Source: Natrialba swarupiae
Lineage (GTDB): Archaea > Halobacteriota > Halobacteria > Halobacteriales > Natrialbaceae
Length of the DNA stretch: 64,000 nt
Reading direction: 5' to 3'
Assembly: GCF_008245225.1 (NCBI RefSeq)
Contig: NZ_VTAW01000010.1
Coordinates: 62,001-126,000, forward strand
Below are positions 10,003-17,811 of this stretch, in pieces. Every line of letters starts with the position of its first letter. Position 1 is the stretch's first letter. The translations under genes were made by a program, and so were the position numbers. A model generated the notes under the pieces. It was not told the origin of the DNA, did no database searches, and saw only the letters and a program-made list of their open reading frames with translations.

Positions 10003-11022
10003 TCAGATTGTCTCACCGATGCTCGCTCGTAGCTCCTCGATACTGCCGTTCCCGCCGGCGATCTTCGGTGCGAGGACGTCCGTGAAGAGCTCCGTCAGCA
10101 ACCCCTCGTCGATCGCCTCCTCGTCGCCGTCGAACACCGTGATCCCCGTGGCCGCGGTGATCGCCGCCCGCGTTCCGACGACGACGTCGAGTTCGTCGCG
10201 AAGCGCTCGTGTCGCTCGGACGATCGTCTCGACGTCCTCCTCCGGGAGGTCGACGTGCGAGCTGACGATCTCCCGTTCGGTCTCCTCGTCGTAGTAGTCG
10301 ACGTGGACGCCGACGAATCGGTCGAGCAACGCGTCTTGCTGATCGTGGACGCCCGCGTACTCGACGTCGTTCGAGGTGACGATCGCCCGGAACTCGGGGT
10401 GGACGTCGATCGTTCGATCCTCGCCGCGCTTTCCCGGACGCTCGAGGACGCCCTCCTCGAACACCGAGAGCAAGACGTTGTGGGCCGACGGATCGCTTCG
10501 CGAGAACTCGTTGTAGACGAGCGTCGCGCCCTCTCGAACTGCCACGGAGAGGGGGTTGTCGACCCAGCGCTCGCGGACGATTTCGGTCTGTTTGCTGACG
10601 CCGCCGACGAAGCGGTCGTCTTCTTTGTACCGTTCTCCGCCCGCGTGTGCGCCGACGAGCGCCGCGGTGTCGACGGCCTCGTCGCCGTTGAGCCAGACGA
10701 CCGGCCGTCCGCGTTCGGCGGCCGCAGACAGCGCGAGCGCCGTCTTGCCACAGCCGGTGGGGCCGATCAGGTGTACCGGTTGGTCGGCCTCGAGCCAGCC
10801 CGTGATTCGGTCGCGAAGCGAGGCGACCGCGTCGGTCTCGACGAACAGCTCGGGGACGACTTCGTCGGGTTCGGACAGCGGGCTGTCGCCATCGCGGTCG
10901 CGGGCGTTCGCCGCCGCCGTCCGCGCGAGTTCTTTCTTCGCACGGCGACCCGCTTTGCTCGAGCGGTCGCTCCTGATCTTCCGGCCGCGGACTTTGCGCG
11001 TTCGCGAGGAGTCGTCCGCCAT
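10003..11022 (-). CDS. gvpN: Gas vesicle AAA ATPase GvpN
   Basis: A 339-residue MoxR-like AAA+ ATPase. The P-loop GPTGCGKT follows a basic N-terminal segment rich in Arg and Lys. A Walker B-like stretch ATLVYNEFSRSDPSAHN and the sensor motif IVTSNDVEYAG follow. GvpN enhances vesicle growth and is thought to remodel or chaperone the assembling shell. It starts 5 nt after gvpA, which leaves no room for gvpC, the usual gene between them in Halobacterium and Haloferax. Confidence 0.93.
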   Translation of the reverse strand: MADDSSRTRKVRGRKIRSDRSSKAGRRAKKELARTAAANARDRDGDSPLSEPDEVVPELFVETDAVASLRDRITGWLEADQPVHLIGPTGCGKTALALSAAAERGRPVVWLNGDEAVDTAALVGAHAGGERYKEDDRFVGGVSKQTEIVRERWVDNPLSVAVREGATLVYNEFSRSDPSAHNVLLSVFEEGVLERPGKRGEDRTIDVHPEFRAIVTSNDVEYAGVHDQQDALLDRFVGVHVDYYDEETEREIVSSHVDLPEEDVETIVRATRALRDELDVVVGTRAAITAATGITVFDGDEEAIDEGLLTELFTDVLAPKIAGGNGSIEELRASIGETI

Positions 11023-11027
11023 CGGGG

Positions 11028-11315
11028 TTACTCTGAGGCTGACTGGGGTGACGATTCGGGTCGACGCTCGACCTCGAGTTCTTCCAGTTCCTCGAGTTCG
11101 CCCTCGGCGGTGGCTTGCTCAATTTTTGCGATCTCCTCCGCGTAGTGTAAGAAGGTGTCGACGCTGGCGACGACGACGCGGGCTTCGACCGTCAGGAGTT
11201 CGATCCCGACGACCGATACCCGCGCCCAGATGTCGATGACGACGCCTTTGTCGAGGATTCGGTCGAGGACTTCCGCGAGACTCGAGGAATCCGGTCTGCG
11301 CTGTGGTTGTGCCAT
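11028..11315 (-). CDS. gvpA: Gas vesicle major shell protein GvpA
   Basis: The 95-residue product has the canonical GvpA core: [20 protein letters not shown], then [21 protein letters not shown] and an acidic tail. The family usually runs about 75 residues; this one has a longer Glu-rich C-terminus and a short [11 protein letters not shown]-terminus. It is the first gene of the leftward arm, so its promoter must lie in the 268-nt gap up to the SPW gene. No clear TATA box is visible close to the start. Confidence 0.95.
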   Translation of the reverse strand: MAQPQRRPDSSSLAEVLDRILDKGVVIDIWARVSVVGIELLTVEARVVVASVDTFLHYAEEIAKIEQATAEGELEELEELEVERRPESSPQSASE

Positions 11316-11357
11316 GAGACGTCCGACCGTTCACGACCTGCTCGTAACACGGTGTGC

Positions 11358-11372
11358 ACTGCGACTGCAAGC
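11358..11372. promoter_or_regulatory. 15-nt motif repeated ahead of gvpA and gvpF (copy 1)
   Basis: The 15-mer ACTGCGACTGCAAGC lies 43 nt before the gvpA start codon. It recurs exactly and in the same orientation at 12082-12096, upstream of gvpF. Its position ahead of both divergent gvp arms makes it a candidate shared regulator site. That role is inference. Confidence 0.35.
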
Positions 11373-11422
11373 CGGTTCGACTGCTGTTTCGTCCCTGGGT
11401 TTCGTCGACTGCTGGTTCGACG

Positions 11423-11460
11423 TCGGGTCCCGGACTCGAACACATCGGAACGGGACCCGA
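11423..11460. promoter_or_regulatory. 10-nt perfect inverted repeat
   Basis: TCGGGTCCCG at 11423-11432 and CGGGACCCGA at 11451-11460 are exact reverse complements separated by 18 nt. They lie in the gvpA to SPW gap. They could form a stem-loop or a protein-binding site. Confidence 0.45.
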
Positions 11461-11522
11461 CCGAGGTCCAGCCTCGGACCCACTGGAACGGGACTCGATC
11501 GAGGCCCAGCCTCGAGCGCACC
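11447..11522. repeat. Two tandem 38-nt repeats with compensated hairpin arms
   Basis: Copy 1 (11447-11484) and copy 2 (11485-11522) match at about four of five positions. Each contains a short hairpin: CCGAGG/CCTCGG in copy 1 and TCGAGG/CCTCGA in copy 2. The outer base pair therefore changes on both sides. They sit between gvpA and the SPW gene. Confidence 0.6.
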
Positions 11523-11583
11523 ACCAAAGGGACCCGAGATCTGCCTGCACCAGTTTTAGTCCGGTCGCAGCCGTATCGAGGGT

Positions 11584-11985
11584 ATGAGCGATCGGACGCC
11601 GGCCGCCGGAACGTCGCCGATAGCACAGCGGACGGCCGGACTCGCGGCCGGACTCGGCTTCCTGCTGGTGATCTCGGGGGTGTTTCTCACCGGGTTCGGG
11701 TGGATCATCGTCAACAACGTGATAACCGGCGCGATCGTCGCGGTCGCGGCCGCGTACACCGCGGCGGTTCCGTCGGGTGGCCGTCTCCCGCGTATCGCCC
11801 CACCAGCCGTCGTCGTCCTGGCGGGGTTGTGGGCGATCGCCTCCCCGTTCGTCCTCGGCGTCGAGCAGGGACTGCTGTTCTGGGCCACCGTCGTCCTCGG
11901 CGTTTTGATCGCAGTGCTCGCGCTGGTAAGCATCTACGGGTCCACCCAGCGAACGGACCGAACGGCCGCGGACGTCTCGTCCTGA
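11584..11985 (+). CDS. SPW-type four-helix membrane protein inside the gvp locus
   Basis: The 133-residue protein has about four predicted membrane helices arranged as two pairs. The second pair contains ASPFVLG, the hallmark position of SPW-repeat membrane proteins. It lies between the leftward gvpA arm and the rightward gvpF arm, in the place usually taken by gvpD/gvpE or their promoters. Function is unknown. A link to gas vesicles rests only on location. Confidence 0.6.
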   Translation: MSDRTPAAGTSPIAQRTAGLAAGLGFLLVISGVFLTGFGWIIVNNVITGAIVAVAAAYTAAVPSGGRLPRIAPPAVVVLAGLWAIASPFVLGVEQGLLFWATVVLGVLIAVLALVSIYGSTQRTDRTAADVSS

Positions 11986-12081
11986 AGACCGCGTTCGTCG
12001 ACGTTCGCACTCGAGACCACCACGCGTCGTTCGTGATCACCGCGTCGCCGACAGTCGTCTCGATCCGTGCCGGAAACGGAG

Positions 12082-12096
12082 ACTGCGACTGCAAGC
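12082..12096. promoter_or_regulatory. 15-nt motif repeated ahead of gvpA and gvpF (copy 2)
   Basis: Exact second copy of ACTGCGACTGCAAGC. It is about 150 nt before gvpF in the 262-nt gap that follows the SPW gene. The rest of that gap holds no gene that I can support. Confidence 0.35.
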
Positions 12097-12247
12097 AGTA
12101 CGACCACCGGCCGCGCCGTCGAATCATCGCCGACGAGTTCCTCGAGACCCGCGAGTGCGGTCTCCGGGTTCGGAACCCACACGCTATGATACGGACACGA
12201 TCTAGACGCCTCGAGACGGTCGCCGAACAGCACGCGACGACCGGGGT

Positions 12248-12880
12248 GTGTTCCCGGTGAACAACCGGTACGTCTACGGGGTCGTCGAAGGCGATCCCAT
12301 CGAGTTCGAAACGGACGCCGTCGGCGGTGCGAGCGTCGTCTACACGATTTCACATCGCCGACTCGGCGCGGTCGTCTCCGACATCGACACCACCGATCCC
12401 GAGGAGACCGACGAGGACGCTACACGCCACGACGAGGTGCTTCGACGGATCATGAACGACGGGGACGGTCGAGCGGTCGTCCCGATGCAGTTCGGCATGG
12501 CCTTCGAGAGCGACCGGGCGCTGAAAAACGTCCTCAGGGGCGCACTCCCGGCGTTCAGGCGCGCGCTGAACGACGTCGAGGGTCGCGTCGAACTCGGCGT
12601 CAAGATCGTCCGCGCGGAAGACGCCGACGTCGACGCCGACGCCGTCACAGAGCGCATCGCCGACGAACTCGAGCCGATCGCCGCACAGTCCGTCGGGAAC
12701 GACCTGTTCAGCGACCGCCTCGTGTTGAACCGCTCGTATCTCGTCGATCGCGAGGACCGCGAGGCGTTCGACGAGGCGATCGCCCGACTCGAGGAGGACG
12801 AAGACGACCTCGTCGTCCGCTACACGGGTCCGTTCGCGCCGTACAGCTTCGTCGACGTCACCATCGGAGCCCAGCGATAA
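12248..12880 (+). CDS. gvpF: Gas vesicle protein GvpF
   Basis: This 210-residue GvpF/L-family protein has the usual YVYGVVEGDPIE start, the stretch LGAVVSDIDTTDPEETDED, the VVPMQFGMAFES motif and the terminal RYTGPFAPYSFVDVTIG motif. GvpF is a minor vesicle protein that contacts GvpA during assembly. It opens the rightward F-to-M operon. No ATG is available: start candidates are GTG at 12248 or GTG at 12257, and the second gives an N-terminus closer to the family. The next gene follows by 2 nt. Confidence 0.92.
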   Translation: MFPVNNRYVYGVVEGDPIEFETDAVGGASVVYTISHRRLGAVVSDIDTTDPEETDEDATRHDEVLRRIMNDGDGRAVVPMQFGMAFESDRALKNVLRGALPAFRRALNDVEGRVELGVKIVRAEDADVDADAVTERIADELEPIAAQSVGNDLFSDRLVLNRSYLVDREDREAFDEAIARLEEDEDDLVVRYTGPFAPYSFVDVTIGAQR

Positions 12881-12882
12881 CC

Positions 12883-13137
12883 ATGTTCGTCCTCGACGAC
12901 CTCCTGTTTCGGCCGTTCGTCGGCATCGTCGACGCGATCCACACGATCGCCCTCGACGAGCTGTACGACGTCGACGGCCTCGAGGACGAACTCAAGGAAA
13001 ATCAGTTGTTGTACGAACTCGGCGAGCGCTCCGAGGAGGAGTATCGGCGACGGAAGGCGGAGCTGGAGGACGAACTCGAGATCGCACGCGAGGTCCACGA
13101 ACGGCTCGCGAGCGGTCGCGTGGAGGTGAAATCCTAA
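12883..13137 (+). CDS. gvpG: Gas vesicle protein GvpG
   Basis: The 84-residue product matches GvpG. It has a hydrophobic FVLDDLLFRPFVGIVDAIHT start, then a charged coiled-coil segment with EEEYRRRKAELEDELEIA. It is a small accessory protein of gas-vesicle assembly. Its stop overlaps the next start by one base (TAATG). Confidence 0.92.
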   Translation: MFVLDDLLFRPFVGIVDAIHTIALDELYDVDGLEDELKENQLLYELGERSEEEYRRRKAELEDELEIAREVHERLASGRVEVKS

Positions 13138-13859
13138 TGACCGAAGACGATCACGATCCCGACGACCGACCCGGTGGACCGGGCGATGAGACCGAACGCA
13201 ACCGCGACGAGCAGGACGACGACCACTGGCTGTCGAGCCTGTTGTCGGCGCTCGAGGGACTCGAGGAGCTCTCGGCGTCGAACCGTCGACGAAGCGGGCG
13301 GTCGGTGTTCGACGTCGACCTCTCGGTTCGCGGTGCCGACGAGGCGTCGCGAGGCGAGTCGCGGTCCGGTCGAGACCCACTGACTGGCAGTGAGCGGACG
13401 GGCCACCGTCGAGATCCACACGGTCACGAACCCAGCCGCAGACAGCGGCGAACGCGTTCCTCGAGTCGTCCGTCGGTGGCGACGCGTCGGTACGACGACG
13501 AACTGCTCGTGACGGCGGACGTCGGCGACACCGACCCCGAGGACGTGACGGTGGGGTTCGAGGATGGCACGCTCGTCGTCGGACTCGAGGGTCGCGAACT
13601 CGATCGTATCGAGGTTCCCTGGGGCGATCACACGGCCGAGGCGGGGATCAGAAACGGCGTTCTCACGGTTCGCGTCGAGCCAGGATCGAAAGAGAGGAGA
13701 GACGGCACAGCGGTCGACAGAGCCGACGACAGGGCAGGCGACGCAGGTAGCGACGGGGCAGGCGACGCAGGTAGCGACGGGACAGACGACGCAGGTAGCG
13801 ACGGGACAGACGACGTCGAGGGAGACGAGACCACCGACACGGAGGTCGACGATGAGTGA
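13137..13859 (+). CDS. gvpH: Gas vesicle protein GvpH (Hsp20-like)
   Basis: The 240-residue protein has an acidic, disordered N-terminus. An Hsp20/alpha-crystallin-like domain follows at about residues 115-185 (DDELLVTADVGDTDPEDVTV through [12 protein letters not shown]). The acidic tail holds a tandem repeat of the unit GDAGSDGA/T. GvpH works with GvpI in vesicle maturation. The stop overlaps the next ATG (ATGAGTGA arrangement), implying coupled translation. Confidence 0.88.
   Translation: MTEDDHDPDDRPGGPGDETERNRDEQDDDHWLSSLLSALEGLEELSASNRRRSGRSVFDVDLSVRGADEASRGESRSGRDPLTGSERTGHRRDPHGHEPSRRQRRTRSSSRPSVATRRYDDELLVTADVGDTDPEDVTVGFEDGTLVVGLEGRELDRIEVPWGDHTAEAGIRNGVLTVRVEPGSKERRDGTAVDRADDRAGDAGSDGAGDAGSDGTDDAGSDGTDDVEGDETTDTEVDDE
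13734..13815 (+). repeat. 24-nt tandem repeat inside gvpH
   Basis: Three full 24-nt units (13734-13757, 13758-13781, 13782-13805) and a partial fourth encode GDAGSDGx octapeptides in the tail of GvpH. Units differ by at most a few bases, so copy number may vary between strains. Confidence 0.8.
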
Positions 13860-14748
13860 GTCGTCCGCGACCGAGGACCGAGACGAGTTCGGCGACCTCC
13901 TTGAGGAGGCGACCGAACGTCTTGGAGCGCTCGAGGACCGCCTCGGCGACACGGACGCCCTCGAGGATCTCGAGGACGATACGCTCGAGTCGACGCTCGA
14001 CGATCTGGAGACGCTCGGGACCGTCGCGACGGAGGCGGTGGAGTTGATCGACGCAGTCGACGTCGGAGACCTCCCGGAGGCCGTCGACGGGGACGATCTG
14101 CTCGAGGCGATCGAGATGGGCGAGATTCCGGCGGTGCTCGCGGACGACGATGCGGGCGTCGACGAACTCGTCGAGGTCGACGAACTGTTCCGGGCGATCG
14201 ATCTGCTGTCGGCCTGGAACGCCTCCGATCTCGGCTCGCTCGTCGAGGAGGGCCGCGAACTCGAGGGGGCGGTCGACGATCTGGCAGACGACGGTGACGA
14301 CGCGGGCGTCGTCGAGCAGGCGGCCTCAGAAGTGACGGACGAGAGTGGACTCGGCGGAGACGGAGACCTGATCGACGACGTCGATCCGTCGGACGCACTC
14401 GGCGATATCGACGTGATGGAGGACCCGGAGGCCTACCAGTTCGCCATCCAGCAGGGCGCGATGGAAGGGATCGACGCGTTCCGCGAGGCGTTGCTCGAGA
14501 CCCACGCGACGTTCGAACGCCTGTACGAGTTCAACCGCGAGAAGATGCGCCGTCGAGACACGAGCGCGAACTCTCGAAATCCGACAGCGGCCTCGACGAT
14601 GCCGACCGAACGGGCGGCGGTCGGAAGCGGCGTCAAACACGCGACGGTCCCCCAGTCCGTCCGGCTCTCGACGGCACCCAGCCGGACGCGGATTTACGGA
14701 CAGCGCTTCGAACGCGAGCGCAAGAAACGGAGAAACGACGATGACTGA
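13852..14748 (+). CDS. gvpI: Protein in the gvpI position, large acidic form
   Basis: The 298-residue product lies between gvpH and gvpJ, where gvpI is expected. Its last 55 residues are basic and end in a YGQRFERERKK-type tail that recalls the small basic GvpI. The preceding 240 residues are acidic and helical. They resemble a haloarchaeal domain also seen in proteins unrelated to gas vesicles (segments such as VDVGDLPEAVDGDDLLEAIE and AYQFAIQQGAMEGIDAFREA). I therefore read it as GvpI extended by, or replaced with, a larger fusion. The gene symbol follows from position and tail only. Start and stop overlap both neighbours. Confidence 0.6.
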   Translation: MSESSATEDRDEFGDLLEEATERLGALEDRLGDTDALEDLEDDTLESTLDDLETLGTVATEAVELIDAVDVGDLPEAVDGDDLLEAIEMGEIPAVLADDDAGVDELVEVDELFRAIDLLSAWNASDLGSLVEEGRELEGAVDDLADDGDDAGVVEQAASEVTDESGLGGDGDLIDDVDPSDALGDIDVMEDPEAYQFAIQQGAMEGIDAFREALLETHATFERLYEFNREKMRRRDTSANSRNPTAASTMPTERAAVGSGVKHATVPQSVRLSTAPSRTRIYGQRFERERKKRRNDDD

Positions 14749-14849
14749 CCCACCACCGCGACCGACTCGAACCAGGCGCACCGTTCGGAGAACCACCGAT
14801 CTCCCCCCTCGAACGACGAAGCGAACCACGAACAGCGGGGGGATCCGAT
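14741..14849 (+). other. Out-of-frame N-terminal segment of gvpJ (frameshift at G6)
   Basis: The ATG at 14741 overlaps the gvpI stop, as all other starts in this operon do. It encodes MTDPPPRPTRTRRTVRRTTD, a typical GvpJ-like beginning. The frame is lost at the G6 run at 14837-14842: with five Gs it would continue directly into the gvpJ frame. As given, this frame ends at 14923. Confidence 0.6.
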
Positions 14850-15527
14850 GTGCTGGTCGCGTCCCCAACTCGGCGTTCGTCGGCGAGCCAGCCATCGGCG
14901 GAGGTGGTCGGCGTGGTCGATGACTTCCAGCCGAGTCGCCAGAAGACGGACCTCGCCGAAGTCGTCGAGATGCTACTCGACAAAGGAATCGTCATCAACG
15001 CCGACATCGCCGTCTCGATCGGCGACACGCAGCTACTCGGCGTGCAGGTTCGGGCCGCGATCGCCTCGTTCGAAACCGCCGCCAAGTACGGCCTCGAGTT
15101 CCCCGAAGGGACCGACATGCGCCGGGTCGCGGCGGCGGTCGATGAGCCCGAACTCGCCGAAACGGAACGGCCGAGGCCGCCGATCGACGCGACGAGGGGC
15201 GTAAACGTCACGCCCGACGAGCGGTACGCGGACGAAACCCGGATCGAGGACGACCCCGACTCGAGCGAGAACGCGGAGGAAGCGACCGGCGGTGACGAGA
15301 GCCGCGGCGACGAGGCGAGTTTCGAACACCCGAACCGCGGAACCGAACGCCTCGGCGCGCGACCGGACCCCGAGCGGCCGACGAGCGGCGGCCTCGAGAT
15401 GATCGGCGGAGACGGCGACAGCGACGAGGCCGACGACCCCGACTTGGAGGACACCGGCGCGGACGACTCCGCCGAGGGCGAGTCGGGCGACGAAACGGCG
15501 ACGGCGGAAACGGAGGGGAACACGTGA
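14850..15527 (+). CDS. gvpJ: Gas vesicle protein GvpJ (start uncertain)
   Basis: The 225-residue open frame contains the GvpA/J/M core, from [20 protein letters not shown] through the [18 protein letters not shown] helix. A long acidic C-terminal tail follows. GvpJ is a minor shell paralogue needed for nucleation. The only in-frame start candidates are GTGs, the first at 14850. The G-rich run just upstream could act as a ribosome-binding site, or it could be the place of a one-base insertion that separates this frame from the ATG at 14741. The stop overlaps the gvpK start by 4 nt. Confidence 0.88.
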   Translation: MLVASPTRRSSASQPSAEVVGVVDDFQPSRQKTDLAEVVEMLLDKGIVINADIAVSIGDTQLLGVQVRAAIASFETAAKYGLEFPEGTDMRRVAAAVDEPELAETERPRPPIDATRGVNVTPDERYADETRIEDDPDSSENAEEATGGDESRGDEASFEHPNRGTERLGARPDPERPTSGGLEMIGGDGDSDEADDPDLEDTGADDSAEGESGDETATAETEGNT

Positions 15528-15868
15528 CACAGATCGACGTCGGCGACGGGGAGAGCGCACGCGACGGGCTCGTTACCCTGGTCGTCACCGTCGTGGAGAT
15601 CCTGATCGCCGCCTTAGAGCGAGAGGCGGTTCGACGCATGGAGTCGGGTGAGCTCTCCGACGAGGAGATCGAACGTCTCGGGAGCCAACTCGCCCGGATC
15701 GAAGCCGAGATCGATCAGCTCAAACGCGACGAGGGAATCGAGGAGAGCGTCGACGATCTCCACGGCGACCTCGACGGTCTCGTCTCGGACGCGATCGAGC
15801 AGCTTCGCGGTGATCCAGACGTCGCGTCGGCACCCGGCTACTCCGTGTTCGGGGGTGATAGCGAGTGA
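15524..15868 (+). CDS. gvpK: Gas vesicle protein GvpK
   Basis: The 114-residue protein matches GvpK: the [20 protein letters not shown] helix and [19 protein letters not shown] are characteristic. It starts with GTG, overlaps gvpJ by 4 nt and overlaps gvpL by 4 nt. It is required for vesicle formation in model haloarchaea. Its molecular role is not settled. Confidence 0.92.
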   Translation: MTQIDVGDGESARDGLVTLVVTVVEILIAALEREAVRRMESGELSDEEIERLGSQLARIEAEIDQLKRDEGIEESVDDLHGDLDGLVSDAIEQLRGDPDVASAPGYSVFGGDSE

Positions 15869-16809
15869 CCGACGACGGCGTGCCCGACCGGGAGACGGAG
15901 CTGAACGCCCCGAATCAGCAGTCACCGTCCGCCGCGACCGAAGCCGACGGCCCACCGGAGATCGACGAGGGTCGGTACCTCTACTGTCTCGTTCGGGCGA
16001 ACGAGGGACCGTCCGTCGGCGAGAGCCTCGAGTCGACAGGCGTCGACGACGAACCGGTCTCGGTCGTCGTCGAGAACGGCATCGGTGCCGTCCTCCACAG
16101 CTGTGACGGCCTCTACGACTCGTCGGATATAGCGCAGATCAGACGCTGGCTCGTCCGCCACCAGCTGGTCGTCGACCGGGCCGGAGAAGCGTTCGGGACG
16201 CCGATTCCGTTCCAGTTCGACACGATCATCCGCGGGGACGACGAGGCCGTCCGAACCTGGCTCGACGAGGAGTCAGAGACCCTCGAGCGAGCGCTCTCGG
16301 AACTCGCCGGTCACTGGGAGTACCGCGTCGAAGTCGTCGAGACGGACCCGATCGACGACAACGAGTTGCTCGATCGCGACGACCGGCTCCAGGAGCTTCG
16401 CGACCGGATCGACGACGCCGGCGAGGGGACGGCACACCTGCTCGAGACGCAGTTCGACCGTCGCCTCTCGGAGTTGCGAGCGGCCCGTCGGGAATCGCTT
16501 TCGGACGACGTGAGAGAGCGCCTGACGGCCGAGGCACGCGAAGTGCACGCACTCGAGCGCTCGCCCACCGCGTCGCTCTCGACGGAGCTGGGAGACGAAG
16601 CCGATTCGGATACCGACCAGAACGGCGGTGAAACGCTCTGTCGACTCACCCTGCTCGCCCACGAAGACAACGAGGGCGCGATCGGTGCGATTCTCGAGGA
16701 GGTGGCCTCGACCGACGGACTCGAGGTCAGGTTCACCGGGCCGTGGCCACCGTACACCTTCGCCCCGGAGTTGGGTGATGGCGAATCGACCGGCTCTTCA
16801 CAATCATGA
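15865..16809 (+). CDS. gvpL: Gas vesicle protein GvpL
   Basis: This 314-residue GvpF/L-family member has the [11 protein letters not shown] start of the domain at about residue 38, after a disordered N-terminus. The [20 protein letters not shown] motif follows, and the protein ends with [15 protein letters not shown]. GvpL interacts with most accessory Gvps and is thought to act as an assembly platform. It starts with GTG and overlaps both neighbours by 4 nt. Confidence 0.92.
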   Translation: MTDDGVPDRETELNAPNQQSPSAATEADGPPEIDEGRYLYCLVRANEGPSVGESLESTGVDDEPVSVVVENGIGAVLHSCDGLYDSSDIAQIRRWLVRHQLVVDRAGEAFGTPIPFQFDTIIRGDDEAVRTWLDEESETLERALSELAGHWEYRVEVVETDPIDDNELLDRDDRLQELRDRIDDAGEGTAHLLETQFDRRLSELRAARRESLSDDVRERLTAEAREVHALERSPTASLSTELGDEADSDTDQNGGETLCRLTLLAHEDNEGAIGAILEEVASTDGLEVRFTGPWPPYTFAPELGDGESTGSSQS

Positions 16810-17120
16810 AACCGAGAAAAGACGACGAGGCGCTCGTCGACGTACTCGACGTTCTGCTCAGGGACGGTGCGATCCTCCGGGCGGACGTGATCGTCTCGGT
16901 CGCGGACGTCCCGCTCGTCGGGATCAAACTCACCGCGGCGATCGCCGGGATGAAGACGATGACCGAGTACGGCCTCTTCGAGGAGTGGGACGTCGAACGA
17001 CGCCGATCTTCGATAACCCGCCGCCAGCACGCGCCGCGTCGCTCGAGTGAGGATGGGGTCGGTCGGTCGAGGCCGAGTGAACGCGAAACGGTTGGAGGAC
17101 AGAAATCGAGCGATTCGTGA
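16806..17120 (+). CDS. gvpM: Gas vesicle protein GvpM
   Basis: The 104-residue product has the GvpA-like core: ALVDVLDVLLRDGAILRADV, then VGIKLTAAIAGMKTMTEYG. A basic tail follows. GvpM is aggregation-prone and helps nucleate the shell with GvpJ and GvpL. It is the last gene of the rightward gvp operon. Confidence 0.92.
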   Translation: MKPRKDDEALVDVLDVLLRDGAILRADVIVSVADVPLVGIKLTAAIAGMKTMTEYGLFEEWDVERRRSSITRRQHAPRRSSEDGVGRSRPSERETVGGQKSSDS

Positions 17121-17196
17121 GCAGATCGGGCGGCGGTGATACCCCCACTCGTTTGGGACGGTACCGTGTGTGATCTCTCCACGGCCCGATCGGCTG

Positions 17197-17412
17197 TCAC
17201 GCGAACTTCGGACGTTCGGTCGTGAGTTCGACGTCGCCGGAGACCACCTCCTCGTCCCGATCGTCGTCGTAAACGTACTGTCCGGTCGACCCACAGAGCG
17301 TACACTCGTAGGTCTCGGATATCTCGTTTATCACCTCGCCGTTCTCGAAGTAGATGCGGCTCTGGGTGATCTGCAGGAACTGGGGGGTGTCACAGTTGGT
17401 GCAGGTGATCAT
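17197..17412 (-). CDS. Small zinc-ribbon protein, uncharacterised
   Basis: The 71-residue product carries two knuckles, CTNC near the N-terminus and CTLC at about residue 37, spaced for one zinc ribbon. The tail is acidic. Small proteins of this kind are common in haloarchaea and are usually of unknown role. It is convergent with gvpM and probably unrelated to the vesicles. Confidence 0.65.
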   Translation of the reverse strand: MITCTNCDTPQFLQITQSRIYFENGEVINEISETYECTLCGSTGQYVYDDDRDEEVVSGDVELTTERPKFA

Positions 17413-17811
17413 ACCTGACGGATAGGTTCTACCGGTTGTAGTTATCCGGCTTGTAACGGGAGGGCAACCGGTTCTACGGCTGGATTACCGCCAGTTCACC
17501 TATCGTGCTAACGAAACACACACTCGTGTGCAATACGTCGCGCGTTCGGGGTCAGATCGGGAGGTAATACCGTGTTACCTGGGAAACAAACGACACTCGG
17601 TGGAATTCTCGCCCGGAGACGATATTCCGGGAGAACGGGGCTGGCTGGCCGAAATGGAGCGTGTAAGGAGTTACTTACCGATTCTCAGGATGTGGTACCG
17701 ACGAGAGAGCGACGATCACGCCCGTGGTTCCCTCGTCGATGTGGTCGTCTGTACGGTCGGATCGTGGTGCCGCGGGATGGGTCGAGATCCGCGGCGTACT
17801 CACGAGCTATC
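17413..17811. other. Intergenic stretch of about 400 nt, no supported gene
   Basis: Forward and reverse open frames exist but none shows a family motif, a convincing start or haloarchaeal codon bias throughout. GC content appears lower than in flanking genes. It borders a pseudogene and may be decayed sequence. Confidence 0.5.

Noticed and set aside
12180-12200. TGATACGG upstream of gvpF as another family C copy
   Set aside because: Only eight bases match the C end, with no opposite arm or inner stem nearby.
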